From: Limnothrix sp. CACIAM 69d
Lineage (GTDB): Bacteria; Cyanobacteriota; Cyanobacteriia; CACIAM-69d
Reading direction: 5' to 3'
DNA: 64,000 nt
Assembly (NCBI GenBank): GCA_001913845.2
Contig: MKGP02000063.1
Span: forward strand, 142,122-206,121
Position 1 is the first letter of the stretch. Every line of letters begins with the position of its first letter. Positions 27,152 through 36,433 of this stretch are shown here, piece by piece. A program made the position numbers and the translations under genes. The notes under the pieces were generated by a model that had not been told where the DNA came from, searched no databases, and saw nothing but the letters and a program-made list of their open reading frames with translations.

Positions 27152-29728
27152 CTAAGCACTTAAGGACGTGGCGCGGGTTTCAATGGCCGCCAGCCGATCG
27201 AGTAGCGAAATCGACACATCGTAGGCCGCGCGATAGTCGGTTTGGCGGCTGGCCTGTTGGGAAATGGACTGATCGGGCAGCAATTCATCAATCAGCTCGC
27301 TGGCCAAAATCTCCAACATTTCCGCCAACTGTTTCACCTGTGGATAAACCGCGCGGGAAATGGAGGTTTGCGCCTCATCGCGATCGCCCTTTTTGCCCGA
27401 TCGGGGTTTGAACTCCAGCCCCCCGGTGGCATCCTCCAACAACTCCAGCGTGGCCAGCAACTGCATGGTGGCTCGGTAGGCCTCCTTCAAGGACTCGTAT
27501 TCCTCCTGGGGCGACTCCACCAACCCATCCGCCAACAGCGCCAACGTGCCAATCACCGCATTCAACCGCAACCGTCCCTCATAGGACAACCGCTCCACCA
27601 ACACCACCGATCGCATCCGAATTTGTTCAATCAGGGGATGTCGCTCATCCTCCCAATGGGATTGCTGGACTTGCTCGATCGCCTCCGCCACCCGATCGCT
27701 GACTGTCGATCGCCACACATCTTCCGCCACATAGCGCTGAAACGCAGCCCCCTCTTGGGTGGCCGCATAGAGCGATGGCAACCGATTCAGGGCCCAAGCC
27801 ATCACACTGCCCGGATCGAAGGCAATCTTCACCCCCTCCGCTTCCAGTGCGCCCAACTGGGAAACGGTTTCCTCCATCACCAGTTTTTCCATGGCGTTTT
27901 CGCAGCGCACGGGGGTTTTCGTGGCGCTTTCGGAAAACTGCACCGCATAAAGGCGAGCATAGTAACCCCGCTTGCTCAACAACTCCGCATGGGTTCCCAC
28001 TTCCACCACCTGCCCCTTATCGAGCACGGCGATTTGGTCGGCATTTTGCACCGTGGACAGGCGGTGAGCAATCACGATCGTGGTGCGATCGCGGCTTAAT
28101 TCGTTAATGGCCTGTTGCACCTGGCGCTCCGAGACCGTATCCAGGGCGCTGGTGGCCTCATCCAAAATCAAAATGTCGGGGTTGCGCAACAGGGCCCGGG
28201 CGATCGCAATCCGCTGCTGTTGGCCCCCAGACAGGCGCACCCCTCGATCGCCCAGCATGGTTTCAAACTGCTCCGGCAAATCCATGATGAAGTCATAGGC
28301 ATTGGCTCGCCTGGCCGCTTCCATCACCGCCTTGTCTGTTAACTCCTCGCAGCCATAGGCAATATTGGCCCGCACCGTGTCGTTAAACAAAAAGGTGTCT
28401 TGGCTAACGATACCCATGGACTGGTGCAAACTGCGGAGGGAAAACGTGCGCAAATCCTGGCCATCGATCGTGATCCGGCCGCCCGTGGGGTCATAAAACC
28501 GAATCATCAAATCCGCCAGGGTGGACTTGCCGGCCCCTGAGGAACCAACCAGGGCCAGGGTTGTCCCCCGAGGAATGCGCAAACTGACCCGATCGAGCAC
28601 CCGGCTTTTGTCGCGGCTGGGGTAAGCAAAGGACACATTTTCAAATCGAATTTCTTGCCGCAGACCGGGAAAGGGCACTGCCCCATCGGGTACAAAATGT
28701 TTGCCTTGGCGGCTTAAAAAACGCACCATGGCATCCACGGCCGCCGAGCAAAGGGCTAAGTTATTGAGGGCTTTCCCGAGGGTGGTGACAAAGGCAAAAA
28801 CCCGCGAAATTAAGAATAGGTAAGTTAATAGAATGGCCGCATAGGCTTCGAGGGATCCGGGAAATACAAATCGCCCGATCCAGACGATCGAGAGCAACGA
28901 AGCCACCACCAAAAATTCATTGACCGAAGCCACAAAAGAGCTGAAGGTTTGGGAATATAAATCCACCCGTTGCCGCTTCAGCAATGTGCCCGTTAAGCGG
29001 TTATATTCCAAATCCTCGCTGCTGGTGGCCTTGATTAGTCGAATTCCCCCGATCGCCTCCAAAAGTTGACTGGTGTAAAGCCGGCTGAGCTGCACCCCCC
29101 GCTTGCCATATTCCTTGAGCTTTTTGGCAAATCGTTGGTTACTCAGTACCACCGACAGAGCAAAAATGCTGGAAATAATCGTGAGTTGCCAGGAAATGGC
29201 CACCAATAAACCAATGAAGGTGAGCAAGGTGACCATGGTGGCCACGATTTGCACCACGGTGTTGATTGTGCCCACGGCTCCGCTCATTTCCGAGCCAAGA
29301 CGTTGAATTAAATCGCCAGCTTTGGTGCGGCTATAGAAATCCAAACCCACCCCAAGGAGCATCCGAATTCCTTGAAATGTGCCGTCATTTACCAAGGCCC
29401 GGGAGAGGTGGCCCCCAACGGCAGTGCTCAAAAAAGCCAGGATATTCTTAATCAGAATGGCTCCCACGATGGTGGCCACCATGGCAGCACCCCGCTGCTC
29501 TTCGGGCAAAGCATCAAAGGTGGAAAGAAGGTTGCGCACCAGCTCTGGGGCATCGGCTCCGAGGTCAATTTTGCGACCCAAAAAAGCCAGGATGCCCGGA
29601 ACCAGAAGGGCAATGCTGACACCGTTAAAGATGCCGCTCCAGAAACTCAGAATCACCGTCCCAAGAATCCAAAGCCAATTGCGAAGGGCAATGGCAAACA
29701 GTAAACGGTTGCTGGGCGAAAGTTTCAT
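27152..29728 (-). CDS. MsbA/HepA-type ABC exporter fused to a C-terminal ComFB-like domain
   Basis: 858 residues from the ATG at 29728; the frame opens at a TTG 18 bases earlier. Residues 1-350 form a six-helix exporter domain. The ATPase follows: Walker A GSSGAGKS (395-402), Q-loop, signature LSGGQQQR, Walker B ILILDEATSALD, H-loop IAHRLST. It resembles the HepA/MsbA lipid or polysaccharide exporters. The protein does not end there: from M613 (AMEKLVMEE) the tail shows the ComFB pattern, MExLVMEExxxQ then ALNRLPSLYAATQEG, then helices to the end (about 245 residues). Cyanobacterial ComFB proteins (CdgR, Slr1970) bind cyclic dinucleotides. The tail may gate export by a second messenger; this is inference. 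M613 could be an old start of a separate gene. Confidence 0.88.
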   Translation of the reverse strand: MKLSPSNRLLFAIALRNWLWILGTVILSFWSGIFNGVSIALLVPGILAFLGRKIDLGADAPELVRNLLSTFDALPEEQRGAAMVATIVGAILIKNILAFLSTAVGGHLSRALVNDGTFQGIRMLLGVGLDFYSRTKAGDLIQRLGSEMSGAVGTINTVVQIVATMVTLLTFIGLLVAISWQLTIISSIFALSVVLSNQRFAKKLKEYGKRGVQLSRLYTSQLLEAIGGIRLIKATSSEDLEYNRLTGTLLKRQRVDLYSQTFSSFVASVNEFLVVASLLSIVWIGRFVFPGSLEAYAAILLTYLFLISRVFAFVTTLGKALNNLALCSAAVDAMVRFLSRQGKHFVPDGAVPFPGLRQEIRFENVSFAYPSRDKSRVLDRVSLRIPRGTTLALVGSSGAGKSTLADLMIRFYDPTGGRITIDGQDLRTFSLRSLHQSMGIVSQDTFLFNDTVRANIAYGCEELTDKAVMEAARRANAYDFIMDLPEQFETMLGDRGVRLSGGQQQRIAIARALLRNPDILILDEATSALDTVSERQVQQAINELSRDRTTIVIAHRLSTVQNADQIAVLDKGQVVEVGTHAELLSKRGYYARLYAVQFSESATKTPVRCENAMEKLVMEETVSQLGALEAEGVKIAFDPGSVMAWALNRLPSLYAATQEGAAFQRYVAEDVWRSTVSDRVAEAIEQVQQSHWEDERHPLIEQIRMRSVVLVERLSYEGRLRLNAVIGTLALLADGLVESPQEEYESLKEAYRATMQLLATLELLEDATGGLEFKPRSGKKGDRDEAQTSISRAVYPQVKQLAEMLEILASELIDELLPDQSISQQASRQTDYRAAYDVSISLLDRLAAIETRATSLSA

Positions 29729-30166
29729 GCCAAGGGGGCCAATCAACAGCGATTGAACAGGAGTTGAGCAGGGGTTAGATAGTGATCAAAGTGATCAAGC
29801 AGTGATTCCTTTGTTGCGGCTGACTGGCGGTTTCCTCGGGGCACTCTGTTGAAATCGTGACAGAAAAGGCAGGATCTAGGCGGCCCAGTTGGAGGTAAGT
29901 ATTGTTACAGGGACGGCTTGAGGCAGGGAAACAGAAAAGCGGCGCGATCGAGTCCTGCGATCAAAGTATCGCGAAAAGTATCGCGAAACGTTCAGGTGCT
30001 GTGGCCAACGCGCCAATACTTTTTCGCCAATTTTTACCAATTTTCGCCAATATTTTCTATTGAATGACAATTAAATGGCGATTGGCCGGCGATCGCCCTG
30101 GGAAATCCCGAAGCGGCGCAACCCGTCTTGAAGAGGAGATTACGCTCGTGCTTCTGGACGCTGGCC
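29729..30166. other. Divergent spacer between ABC exporter and TPR protein
   Basis: About 440 bases with short direct repeats: GTGATCAAAGTGATCAA near 29781-29797, two copies of AAAGTATCGCG near 29965-29987, and TTCGCCAAT repeats near 30025-30050. The AT-rich right part probably holds the promoters. No gene or terminator seen. Confidence 0.4.
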
Positions 30167-31975
30167 ATGCCCACTTTGCTGCCTATCCTGTCAAGTTTTG
30201 CCAGTTCCGGTTCGTCCTTGCTGGAGGTGTCGGGGGTTGCTCGGTCTGCCCGTCGATCGAGCCAGAATTTGACCGATCGCCCTCGGGCCAGCCGTTCGAT
30301 CGCCCGTTCCGCTGCGGCCGGCAGTTGGAACCAAGAGCTATATCAACGGTTGCGGCTGTCCTTGGGGTTGGGGTTGCGGCGGCAGGTGTTTTTGGTGGTT
30401 TGTGATGATTTGCCCCTGCGCGATCGACTGGCGGGACGGTTGGCCCAGGAGTTGCCCGCACCGCAGCTCACCACCTTGCGCCTGGAACCCCATCAACCCA
30501 CCCTCTCTGGGGCGATCGAGTCCCTTTCCGAAACCACGGTGCAACTGCTGGGGGTGGAACAACTGACCCGGCAAGCGGCCCGACTGCAACGGCAATTTTT
30601 AGCGGAATTGGAAGCGCTGGCCAGCAATTGGGCCAACGGAAATTTGAGTCTGTTGTTGTGGGTTCCCCGACCTTGGCTGTACACGATTCGGGAATCGGCT
30701 CCGCAGTTTTGGGCCTGTTGCACGGGCACGTTTGAGTTTGAAGGCCAGCCAACGGTATTGCTGAACCCCTTGTCGGGAGCCGATCGGGCAGCATCCTGGG
30801 TTGGGCGCGATCGGGGACGGCCGACCCTGACGGTGTTGCCCCGACCCCACGAAGGAGCCAAGCCGATTGTGCCGCCCTGTCCGCCCGCGCCGACGGTTTG
30901 GGAACGATGGGTGATGGAAGCCACGGCGGCCCGCGCCAAGGCTGCGGCCAAAGGAGTAGCGGCGGAGGTGGCCCGGGCCAGCTTGGAAACGGCGGCCCAA
31001 TGCTATCAACGGGCGATCGACTGGGTAAAAACTCACGGGGAGCCGGCCGCCCTGCGATCGCTTTACTACGACCTGGGCGGAGTTTATGGCGATTGGGTGC
31101 GCTGGGGCGATCCGGCCTGGGCTTGGGAGCGGGCGGTGCTGGCCTACCGAGCGGCGATCGGGGATGGTTCCGGCGGCGATCGGGCTTGGCGAGTGGCGGC
31201 GCGAAATAATTTAGGTACGGCCCTTTGGAGTTGGGCCCGCTATGGCGACTCAGTGACCCGGTTGCAGGGGGCGATCGACAGTTACCGGGCGGCTTTGGCG
31301 GAATATGCAGAATCTTCGGGGGCCGAACCGGCCATCGGGCGATCGCATCCCGGTGATGAGCGCCTGCAACCCGACTTGCTCTATGGCACGGTGCAGGCGA
31401 ATTTGGGAACCGCTTACCTAAACTTGGCCCAAGTGGATGCCCAAGAACAATGGCTGCTGCTGGCCGCCAGCGCCTTTGAAGCGGCCTTGCCCTATCGCAG
31501 CCCGGCCGATCGCCCCGCCGCCTATGCGGCCACCCAAAATAACCTGGGCACAACCTATTGGCAACTAGGGCGACAACTGCAACCGCTGGATCCCCAACGG
31601 CGGCGAGACTGCTGGCAACGGGCCGCCCAGGCCTATGCCCAAGCCCTGACCATTGACCCCACCATTCCCGTTGGGTTCGATCGCGCCGCCGCCGCCAGCC
31701 AACTAGCCTGGATTTACTTACAGTTGGGCATCGATTCCTACTTGCCCCTGACGGGGAGCGATCGGGCAGTCCAGCTCGATCGGGCCCTCGCGACCTACGT
31801 GCAGATTTTGACCGCCCATGGGGATCAGCCCCCCCTGCGCGATCGGGCCCTCAGCGGGGCGATCGCCACCATTCGCGCCATCTATCAACACCTGGGCCTT
31901 GAGGGCCAAAGCCGCGCCCTCTCCAGCATTCCCGGCCAATGGTTACCGGCCGTGATCGATCGCCTCACCCACTAA
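30167..31975 (+). CDS. Tetratricopeptide repeat protein
   Basis: 602 residues from the ATG at 30167; a TTG at 30128 is possible, and a good GAGGAG site near 30132 points to a GTG at 30148 in another frame, so the true start is uncertain. Residues ~55-260 look like a degenerate nucleotide-binding or effector domain (RQVFLVVCDDLPLRDRLAGRLAQEL; LSLLLWVPRPWLY). Residues ~275-560 contain several TPR units with AxxxxNLGTAxW and AAxAYAQALTIDP patterns. TPR arrays bind partner proteins. Related cyanobacterial proteins share the N-terminal region but have no known role. It is monocistronic. Confidence 0.8.
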   Translation: MPTLLPILSSFASSGSSLLEVSGVARSARRSSQNLTDRPRASRSIARSAAAGSWNQELYQRLRLSLGLGLRRQVFLVVCDDLPLRDRLAGRLAQELPAPQLTTLRLEPHQPTLSGAIESLSETTVQLLGVEQLTRQAARLQRQFLAELEALASNWANGNLSLLLWVPRPWLYTIRESAPQFWACCTGTFEFEGQPTVLLNPLSGADRAASWVGRDRGRPTLTVLPRPHEGAKPIVPPCPPAPTVWERWVMEATAARAKAAAKGVAAEVARASLETAAQCYQRAIDWVKTHGEPAALRSLYYDLGGVYGDWVRWGDPAWAWERAVLAYRAAIGDGSGGDRAWRVAARNNLGTALWSWARYGDSVTRLQGAIDSYRAALAEYAESSGAEPAIGRSHPGDERLQPDLLYGTVQANLGTAYLNLAQVDAQEQWLLLAASAFEAALPYRSPADRPAAYAATQNNLGTTYWQLGRQLQPLDPQRRRDCWQRAAQAYAQALTIDPTIPVGFDRAAAASQLAWIYLQLGIDSYLPLTGSDRAVQLDRALATYVQILTAHGDQPPLRDRALSGAIATIRAIYQHLGLEGQSRALSSIPGQWLPAVIDRLTH

Positions 31976-32448
31976 GCATTTGCCCTGCTGCCCCGAGCAC
32001 CCAAGCACCAGAACACCCAATAAGCACCTACTCACCAGACAAGAGGTTTAAACCCCTTGCCCCCAAGGATCCGGTGGCCCCTGGGAATCTCGCAGCGGAT
32101 GCTTGATCGATCGCCCTGGCCAACCCAAAAAAATGCGCCAAACCCAGGGGATGCTGTCCCGAAGTTTGGCGCGTCAACCATTCGTTATCAATCAGTTCTG
32201 AAGAAGCTCTGGATTAGAGGAGTCGCTTTGGCGTTCAAAACGCAACCCTACCCGATCGGCACACAAACGATTGCTAGACGATGGCGGTGCGAGGAGTGGA
32301 AACTATTTTTGGCACACCAACTTTTAGCACATTGCGGCCCGAGTCTTGCGAAATTGCAGGTCTCCTTTGGGCGCAAGCCCTGCCAAAACCTGGGTGAGTT
32401 CGATGCACCCTGAATGACCAGGTAGTTTCAAGATCGGGCGATCGCCCC
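31976..32448. other. Spacer between TPR gene and psaK
   Basis: About 470 bases between converging genes. It contains the palindrome variant at 32040-32059 and a HIP1-based palindrome GGGCGATCGCCC at 32436-32447 right after the psaK stop, which could fold as a short hairpin. A 118-codon plus-strand frame (32057-32413) has no protein character. No RNA gene recognised. Confidence 0.4.
32040..32059. repeat. Variant of the dispersed 20-bp palindrome
   Basis: CAAGAGGTTTAAACCCCTTG, preceded by GA. It differs from the perfect copies at three positions but keeps most of the dyad. Confidence 0.7.
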
Positions 32449-32715
32449 TTACAGCGCACCCAGATAGGACAAGCCCAGGATCGTCCCCAACCCGAGAATG
32501 TGGCCAAAGCTCGTGGTGGCCAGCAGGGCCGGGAAGCCCATCCCACCGAACAAAGCAGGCGAGGGCAGGGCCGGAGCCGCACTGGGGTACTTAATCGAGT
32601 ATTTGCCGATGGCGATCGCCAGCACATTGCAAGCAATCATTACCGCACCCACCTTCGGACTCCATTCGAGGGTCGTGGGTACAGCCGCCAGCAAGGATAA
32701 GGAAACGTTCAGCAT
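32449..32715 (-). CDS. psaK: Photosystem I reaction center subunit PsaK
   Basis: 88 residues from the ATG at 32715 (MLNVSLSLLAAVPTTLEWS). PsaK is a two-helix thylakoid subunit at the edge of photosystem I, where it helps bind antenna. Both helices are visible (VGAVMIACNVLAIAIGKY and HILGLGTILGLSYLG), joined by the conserved loop with FGGMGFPALLATTSFGH. The first ~8 residues are a short presequence, as in other cyanobacterial PsaK. The frame runs on upstream to 33006 but that part has no coding character. Confidence 0.95.
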   Translation of the reverse strand: MLNVSLSLLAAVPTTLEWSPKVGAVMIACNVLAIAIGKYSIKYPSAAPALPSPALFGGMGFPALLATTSFGHILGLGTILGLSYLGAL

Positions 32716-33067
32716 AGATTCTGAAGGGGTGAAACGCCCGAAACACAGCAAATTTGAGGCTATCTTGAACCGAAACCTTGGGGAACGGTGGAGTTTGTTT
32801 GCAAGATTTAACGTTTCTTTGAAGAGTTCCAGCAATTCCTTAAGCGGCCTTAAGCGGCCCTGCGGATATTGCGAATCTGCCGATCCCCTATTCTGATCCC
32901 CCAGGCCCAATCGATCGCCCGAGATCGCCCGATCGCCCGCCCCCAGCCGCGCCCCAGACCGGTTTGGCCCTCGGATCCCCACGAAGGACAACCCCGCGTG
33001 GCACAATAGCCCCCGGATTCCCCATTCGCTTCAGTTCCCCATTAACCGGCTCAAGGCGCGATCGACC
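32716..33067. other. Divergent psaK / DUF2079 control region
   Basis: About 350 bases. AT-rich next to psaK (32716-32835), where its promoter should lie, then two tandem copies of TTAAGCGGCC (32840-32859) and a HIP1-rich stretch. No clear RpaB (HLR1) pair was found by eye. Confidence 0.4.
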
Positions 33068-34726
33068 ATGCAAGTCGTTAACCAATGGTTCACCCTCGGG
33101 CGCAATACCCTGCGCGATCGCCCCAATCTGCGCCATGTTTGCATCGTGGCCGCCCTGTTCGGTGCAGTGACCCTCATCCTGGGCTTGCACCGCTACTTCA
33201 CCCTCTACGCCTCCTACGACCAGGGCATCTTTAACCAAGTTTTTTGGAATAACCTGCACGGGCGCTGGTTCGAGAGTTCCCTCTCCTCCTCCCTCTCCAG
33301 TGCCGTCAAACAAGATGGGCAAGCCGCCGAAGTGTTCTATCGCCGTCTGGGGCAACACTTCACCCCCGCCTTGCTCCTGTGGCTGCCGATCTATGCCCTC
33401 CATTCCCAGGCGGTCACCCTGGTGTTTTTGCAAGTGGGGCTAATTACCGCCGCTGGCTTTGTGTTGTATGCCCTGGCCCGGCAACACCTCAGTGGCCCCG
33501 TTTCCGCTTGGATTGTCACGGGCTACTACGCGGCCAACGCTGTCATTGGCCCCACCTTTTCCAACTTTCATGATCTGTGCCAAATTCCGCTCTTTTTCTT
33601 CACCATTTTGTTGGCCATGGAAAGGCGAATTTGGTGGTTGTTTTGGCTAGTGGCAGGCCTCAGTTTATTGGTGCGTGAAGATCAAGGAATTGGGTTATTT
33701 GGCATCGGGGCTTATATGGTCTTGAGTCGTCGGTTTCCATCCCAAGGATTGGGGCTTTGCACCCTGTCGTTTCTGTATGTGGTGACCTGTACCAATGTAT
33801 TCATGCCCTTCTTTTCGCCAGATATTTCCAAACGATTCATGATTGAGCGTTTTGGGCAATATGTGGGAGATGAGGAGGCTTCCTCGATCGACATTTTGAA
33901 AGCCATGCTGACCCAGCCTTGGCTATTGATTTGGGAGCTAGTGAATCCGCCCTTTGAAACCTTGAAATATTTGGCAGGTCATTGGTTGCCTTTGGCTTTT
34001 GTGCCGGCCCTGTCTCCCGCCAGTTGGATTATTTCTGGGTTCGGGTTGTTGAAGATTTTCTTGCAACAAGGGGAATCGGCCCTGTCCATTAACATTCGCT
34101 ACGCAATCACGATCGTACCGGGGATGTTTTATGGGGCGATTTTGTGGTGGAAGTCCCATGGCGATCGATTCAAACAACCGAAATTTCGGCGGTTTTGGGC
34201 CGCTTGCATTGCCCTCTCACTGCTGTTTTCCTTCACGTCCAATCCCCATCGAGTTTTATATTTTCTAATTCCCGATTCGGTGCAGCCTTGGGTTTATGTG
34301 TCGCTGCCGGAACAGTGGAGCCATGTGGGCCATGTGCGCAAGGTTTTGGCGCAAATTCCTGAGGATGCGAGCATTGCGGCCACCACCTATTTGGTTCCCC
34401 CTCTTTCCAGCCGCCGAGCGATTATTCGCCTCCCTTGGACGGAAATTCGCCGTGATGATCAACAGGTTTATTCCGCTGATTATTTGGTGGCGGATACTTG
34501 GCACTTAGCCCGCTATCAGGTGGCTTTCAGCAAGGAACGGGGGGAGTTGCGGGAGTTTGTGCCCTTAGCCGATCGCACGTTGGCCCAAGGTCAATATGGG
34601 GTGCAAATGGTGGAAGATGGGGTGGTTTTGCTGAAGCTCAATACCCCTTCGGATCCGGCGGCTTTGGCTGCTTGGAATCAACGACGATCGGAGCTATTGC
34701 CGCTGATTCAACCCACCCAATCTTAA
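33068..34726 (+). CDS. DUF2079 polytopic membrane protein
   Basis: 552 residues with about ten membrane segments. The DUF2079 pattern is clear at the start: a first helix, then YASYDQGIFNQVFWNNLHGRWFESS and GQHFTPALLLWLPIYAL. The family is distantly related to GT-C type glycosyltransferases (the acidic D in the first large loop is kept) but no substrate is known. The last ~130 residues are a soluble outer domain (EDASIAATTYLVPPLSSRRAI). It stands alone between psaK and ispF. Confidence 0.88.
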   Translation: MQVVNQWFTLGRNTLRDRPNLRHVCIVAALFGAVTLILGLHRYFTLYASYDQGIFNQVFWNNLHGRWFESSLSSSLSSAVKQDGQAAEVFYRRLGQHFTPALLLWLPIYALHSQAVTLVFLQVGLITAAGFVLYALARQHLSGPVSAWIVTGYYAANAVIGPTFSNFHDLCQIPLFFFTILLAMERRIWWLFWLVAGLSLLVREDQGIGLFGIGAYMVLSRRFPSQGLGLCTLSFLYVVTCTNVFMPFFSPDISKRFMIERFGQYVGDEEASSIDILKAMLTQPWLLIWELVNPPFETLKYLAGHWLPLAFVPALSPASWIISGFGLLKIFLQQGESALSINIRYAITIVPGMFYGAILWWKSHGDRFKQPKFRRFWAACIALSLLFSFTSNPHRVLYFLIPDSVQPWVYVSLPEQWSHVGHVRKVLAQIPEDASIAATTYLVPPLSSRRAIIRLPWTEIRRDDQQVYSADYLVADTWHLARYQVAFSKERGELREFVPLADRTLAQGQYGVQMVEDGVVLLKLNTPSDPAALAAWNQRRSELLPLIQPTQS

Positions 34727-34866
34727 AGGATGTCTGAAAGGAAGGATGTCTGAAAAGTGTCTGGAAGCACTGGCTAAATACCAGTCGTCGCAGGGGCAAG
34801 GGAACACCAGCAGTCGGGGAACAAGAGAACACCAGCAGTCGGGGAGCAAGGGGCTTAAGCCCCTTG
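34727..34866. repeat. Cluster of short repeats after the DUF2079 gene
   Basis: Two copies of AGGATGTCTGAAA at 34727 and 34743; two tandem copies of a 25-base unit beginning GAACACCAGCAGTCGGGGA (34802 and 34827); then the perfect palindrome CAAGGGGCTTAAGCCCCTTG at 34847-34866. The same AGGATGTCTGA motif follows two other stop codons in the window. Confidence 0.75.
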
Positions 34867-34992
34867 TCTTGGTTGACTTGTGTTCGTTGCCTTGTGTTCG
34901 TTGATTAATTGGGTCAGTTGCGGATCACTTTTGGCTGTTCAGACATTCTCAACGATGGCTGAATTGGGGATGCAAATACAGGAGGAAAATCG

Positions 34993-35475
34993 ATGGCAAT
35001 TCGGATTGGCAATGGCTATGACATTCATCGCCTGGGGCCCGATCGGGACTTGATTTTGGGCGGCATCAAAATCGATCACGAGTTGGGGTTGGAAGGTCAC
35101 AGCGATGCGGATGTGCTGACCCACGCAATTATGGATGCGATGTTGGGGGCCCTCAGCTTGGGCGATATTGGTCACTACTTTCCGCCCACGGATCCCCAGT
35201 GGAAAGGGGCAGACAGCCTGAAGCTCCTGACTCAGGTCAACCAGCTCCTGCGCGATCGGGGTTGGCAGGTCAGCAACATTGACTCGGTGGTGGTGGCGGA
35301 ACGGCCCAAGCTGAAACCCCACATCAACGCCATGCGATCGCGCCTTGCAGAAGTTTTGGGCATTGAACCCGATCGCGTTGGCGTGAAGGCCACCACGAAT
35401 GAAAAATTGGGCCCCACGGGACGCGAGGAGGGCATCTGTGCCTATGCCGTGGCTCTCTTGGAAACCGTTGCTTAG
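34993..35475 (+). CDS. ispF: 2-C-methyl-D-erythritol 2,4-cyclodiphosphate synthase
   Basis: 160 residues, standard length. IspF closes the cyclodiphosphate ring in the MEP pathway that feeds carotenoids, chlorophyll phytol and quinones. Zinc ligands are visible in GNGYDIHRL (D and H) and in the later [19 protein letters not shown]; the flexible loop [18 protein letters not shown] and the end [23 protein letters not shown] are intact. AGGAGGA six bases before the ATG is a strong ribosome site. It is a single-gene unit. Confidence 0.97.
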   Translation: MAIRIGNGYDIHRLGPDRDLILGGIKIDHELGLEGHSDADVLTHAIMDAMLGALSLGDIGHYFPPTDPQWKGADSLKLLTQVNQLLRDRGWQVSNIDSVVVAERPKLKPHINAMRSRLAEVLGIEPDRVGVKATTNEKLGPTGREEGICAYAVALLETVA

Positions 35476-35501
35476 GGGATGTCTGAGGCCGGTTGCGATG
35501 G

Positions 35502-36197
35502 CTAGCGGGGATTGGCGGGCGCTGCGTTGGGGCTGGGGTTGGGCTGAATTTGGGGTTGGGCTGGCTGGAAGGGTTTTTGCTTGCTGTCCATGATCGGCCG
35601 CACCAGGGCAAAGCTAATGCCAAAGGCCGTCATGGCAATCAGGGCGATCGCCAAAATGGGCCAAATGCCAGAGCTGGACTCGCCGGAGCCGCCGTTGGGG
35701 GTCGATCGCCCAAAGTTGCCCAAGCCTCCCAGCCGGGTCGATTGTGGTTCGTTGGCGGCTCCATAGAACTCTGCCATGGGTTCCAAGTCCGGCAAAGCGT
35801 TCCAATCGCTCACGGCCGCTTGCTGGAACGGATCTCCCGCGATTGGGGCGTTGGGGGCCCAGGCGGGCTGGGGCGGCATGGCAGCGATCGGCGGTGGCGG
35901 GGCGATCGGGGCGCTGGGCGCAACACTCAGGGGATTGGGATCTAAGGGGCGTGGGGCATCCTGGGGCGTGGCGTTGGCCCGCAGGGTGGCCACGGCTTCC
36001 GCCAAGGCATCCAAGTCCGATCGCAGGTGATCGCGCTGTTGGGTCAGTTGGGCATTGTGCTTTTGCACCGCTTCCAACATGGCGCGGGTAGCTTGCAGCT
36101 CCGAAGCCAATTGGCGATAAACCGCCACGGGAATTGTGCCTTGGGAACCGCTTGGCCCGGACGACACAAGGGACTTCGGCGAAACGTTGCTATCCAT
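35502..36197 (-). CDS. Coiled-coil, proline-rich single-pass membrane protein
   Basis: 231 residues. Residues 25-72 form a coiled coil (YRQLASELQATRAMLEAVQK...RDHLRSDLDALAEAVATL), 75-130 are Pro/Ala rich, and a single membrane segment lies near 180-200 (IWPILAIALIAMTAFGISFAL), followed by a Pro/Gln tail. There is no signal peptide, so the coiled coil is cytosolic. It may be a scaffold or cell-envelope protein; similar proteins occur only in cyanobacteria as far as I know. Convergent with ispF. Confidence 0.75.
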   Translation of the reverse strand: MDSNVSPKSLVSSGPSGSQGTIPVAVYRQLASELQATRAMLEAVQKHNAQLTQQRDHLRSDLDALAEAVATLRANATPQDAPRPLDPNPLSVAPSAPIAPPPPIAAMPPQPAWAPNAPIAGDPFQQAAVSDWNALPDLEPMAEFYGAANEPQSTRLGGLGNFGRSTPNGGSGESSSGIWPILAIALIAMTAFGISFALVRPIMDSKQKPFQPAQPQIQPNPSPNAAPANPR

Positions 36198-36433
36198 AGC
36201 TCAACCCAACCCAACGTTGAATAACGGCAAAGACTCCCGGCCATTATCAACGATCGCCCTTAGGATCGACTCCCCAATCTGGGTTGTGGACTGGTGCAAT
36301 GTGGATTTCCCGATCAGGCTGGGTTGATCGCGCGGCCGATCGCCCGTGGCCTAAATGGGGCTGGTTGGCTGGAGTCAGTCCATCAAGTTTTGTAAACTGT
36401 TCTCCAGTCTCGCAACCTCACAGAGCCACAGTT

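Noticed and set aside
30468..31553. 361-codon minus-strand frame opposite the TPR gene
   Set aside because: Low-complexity Pro/Arg shadow of a gene with clear TPR units.
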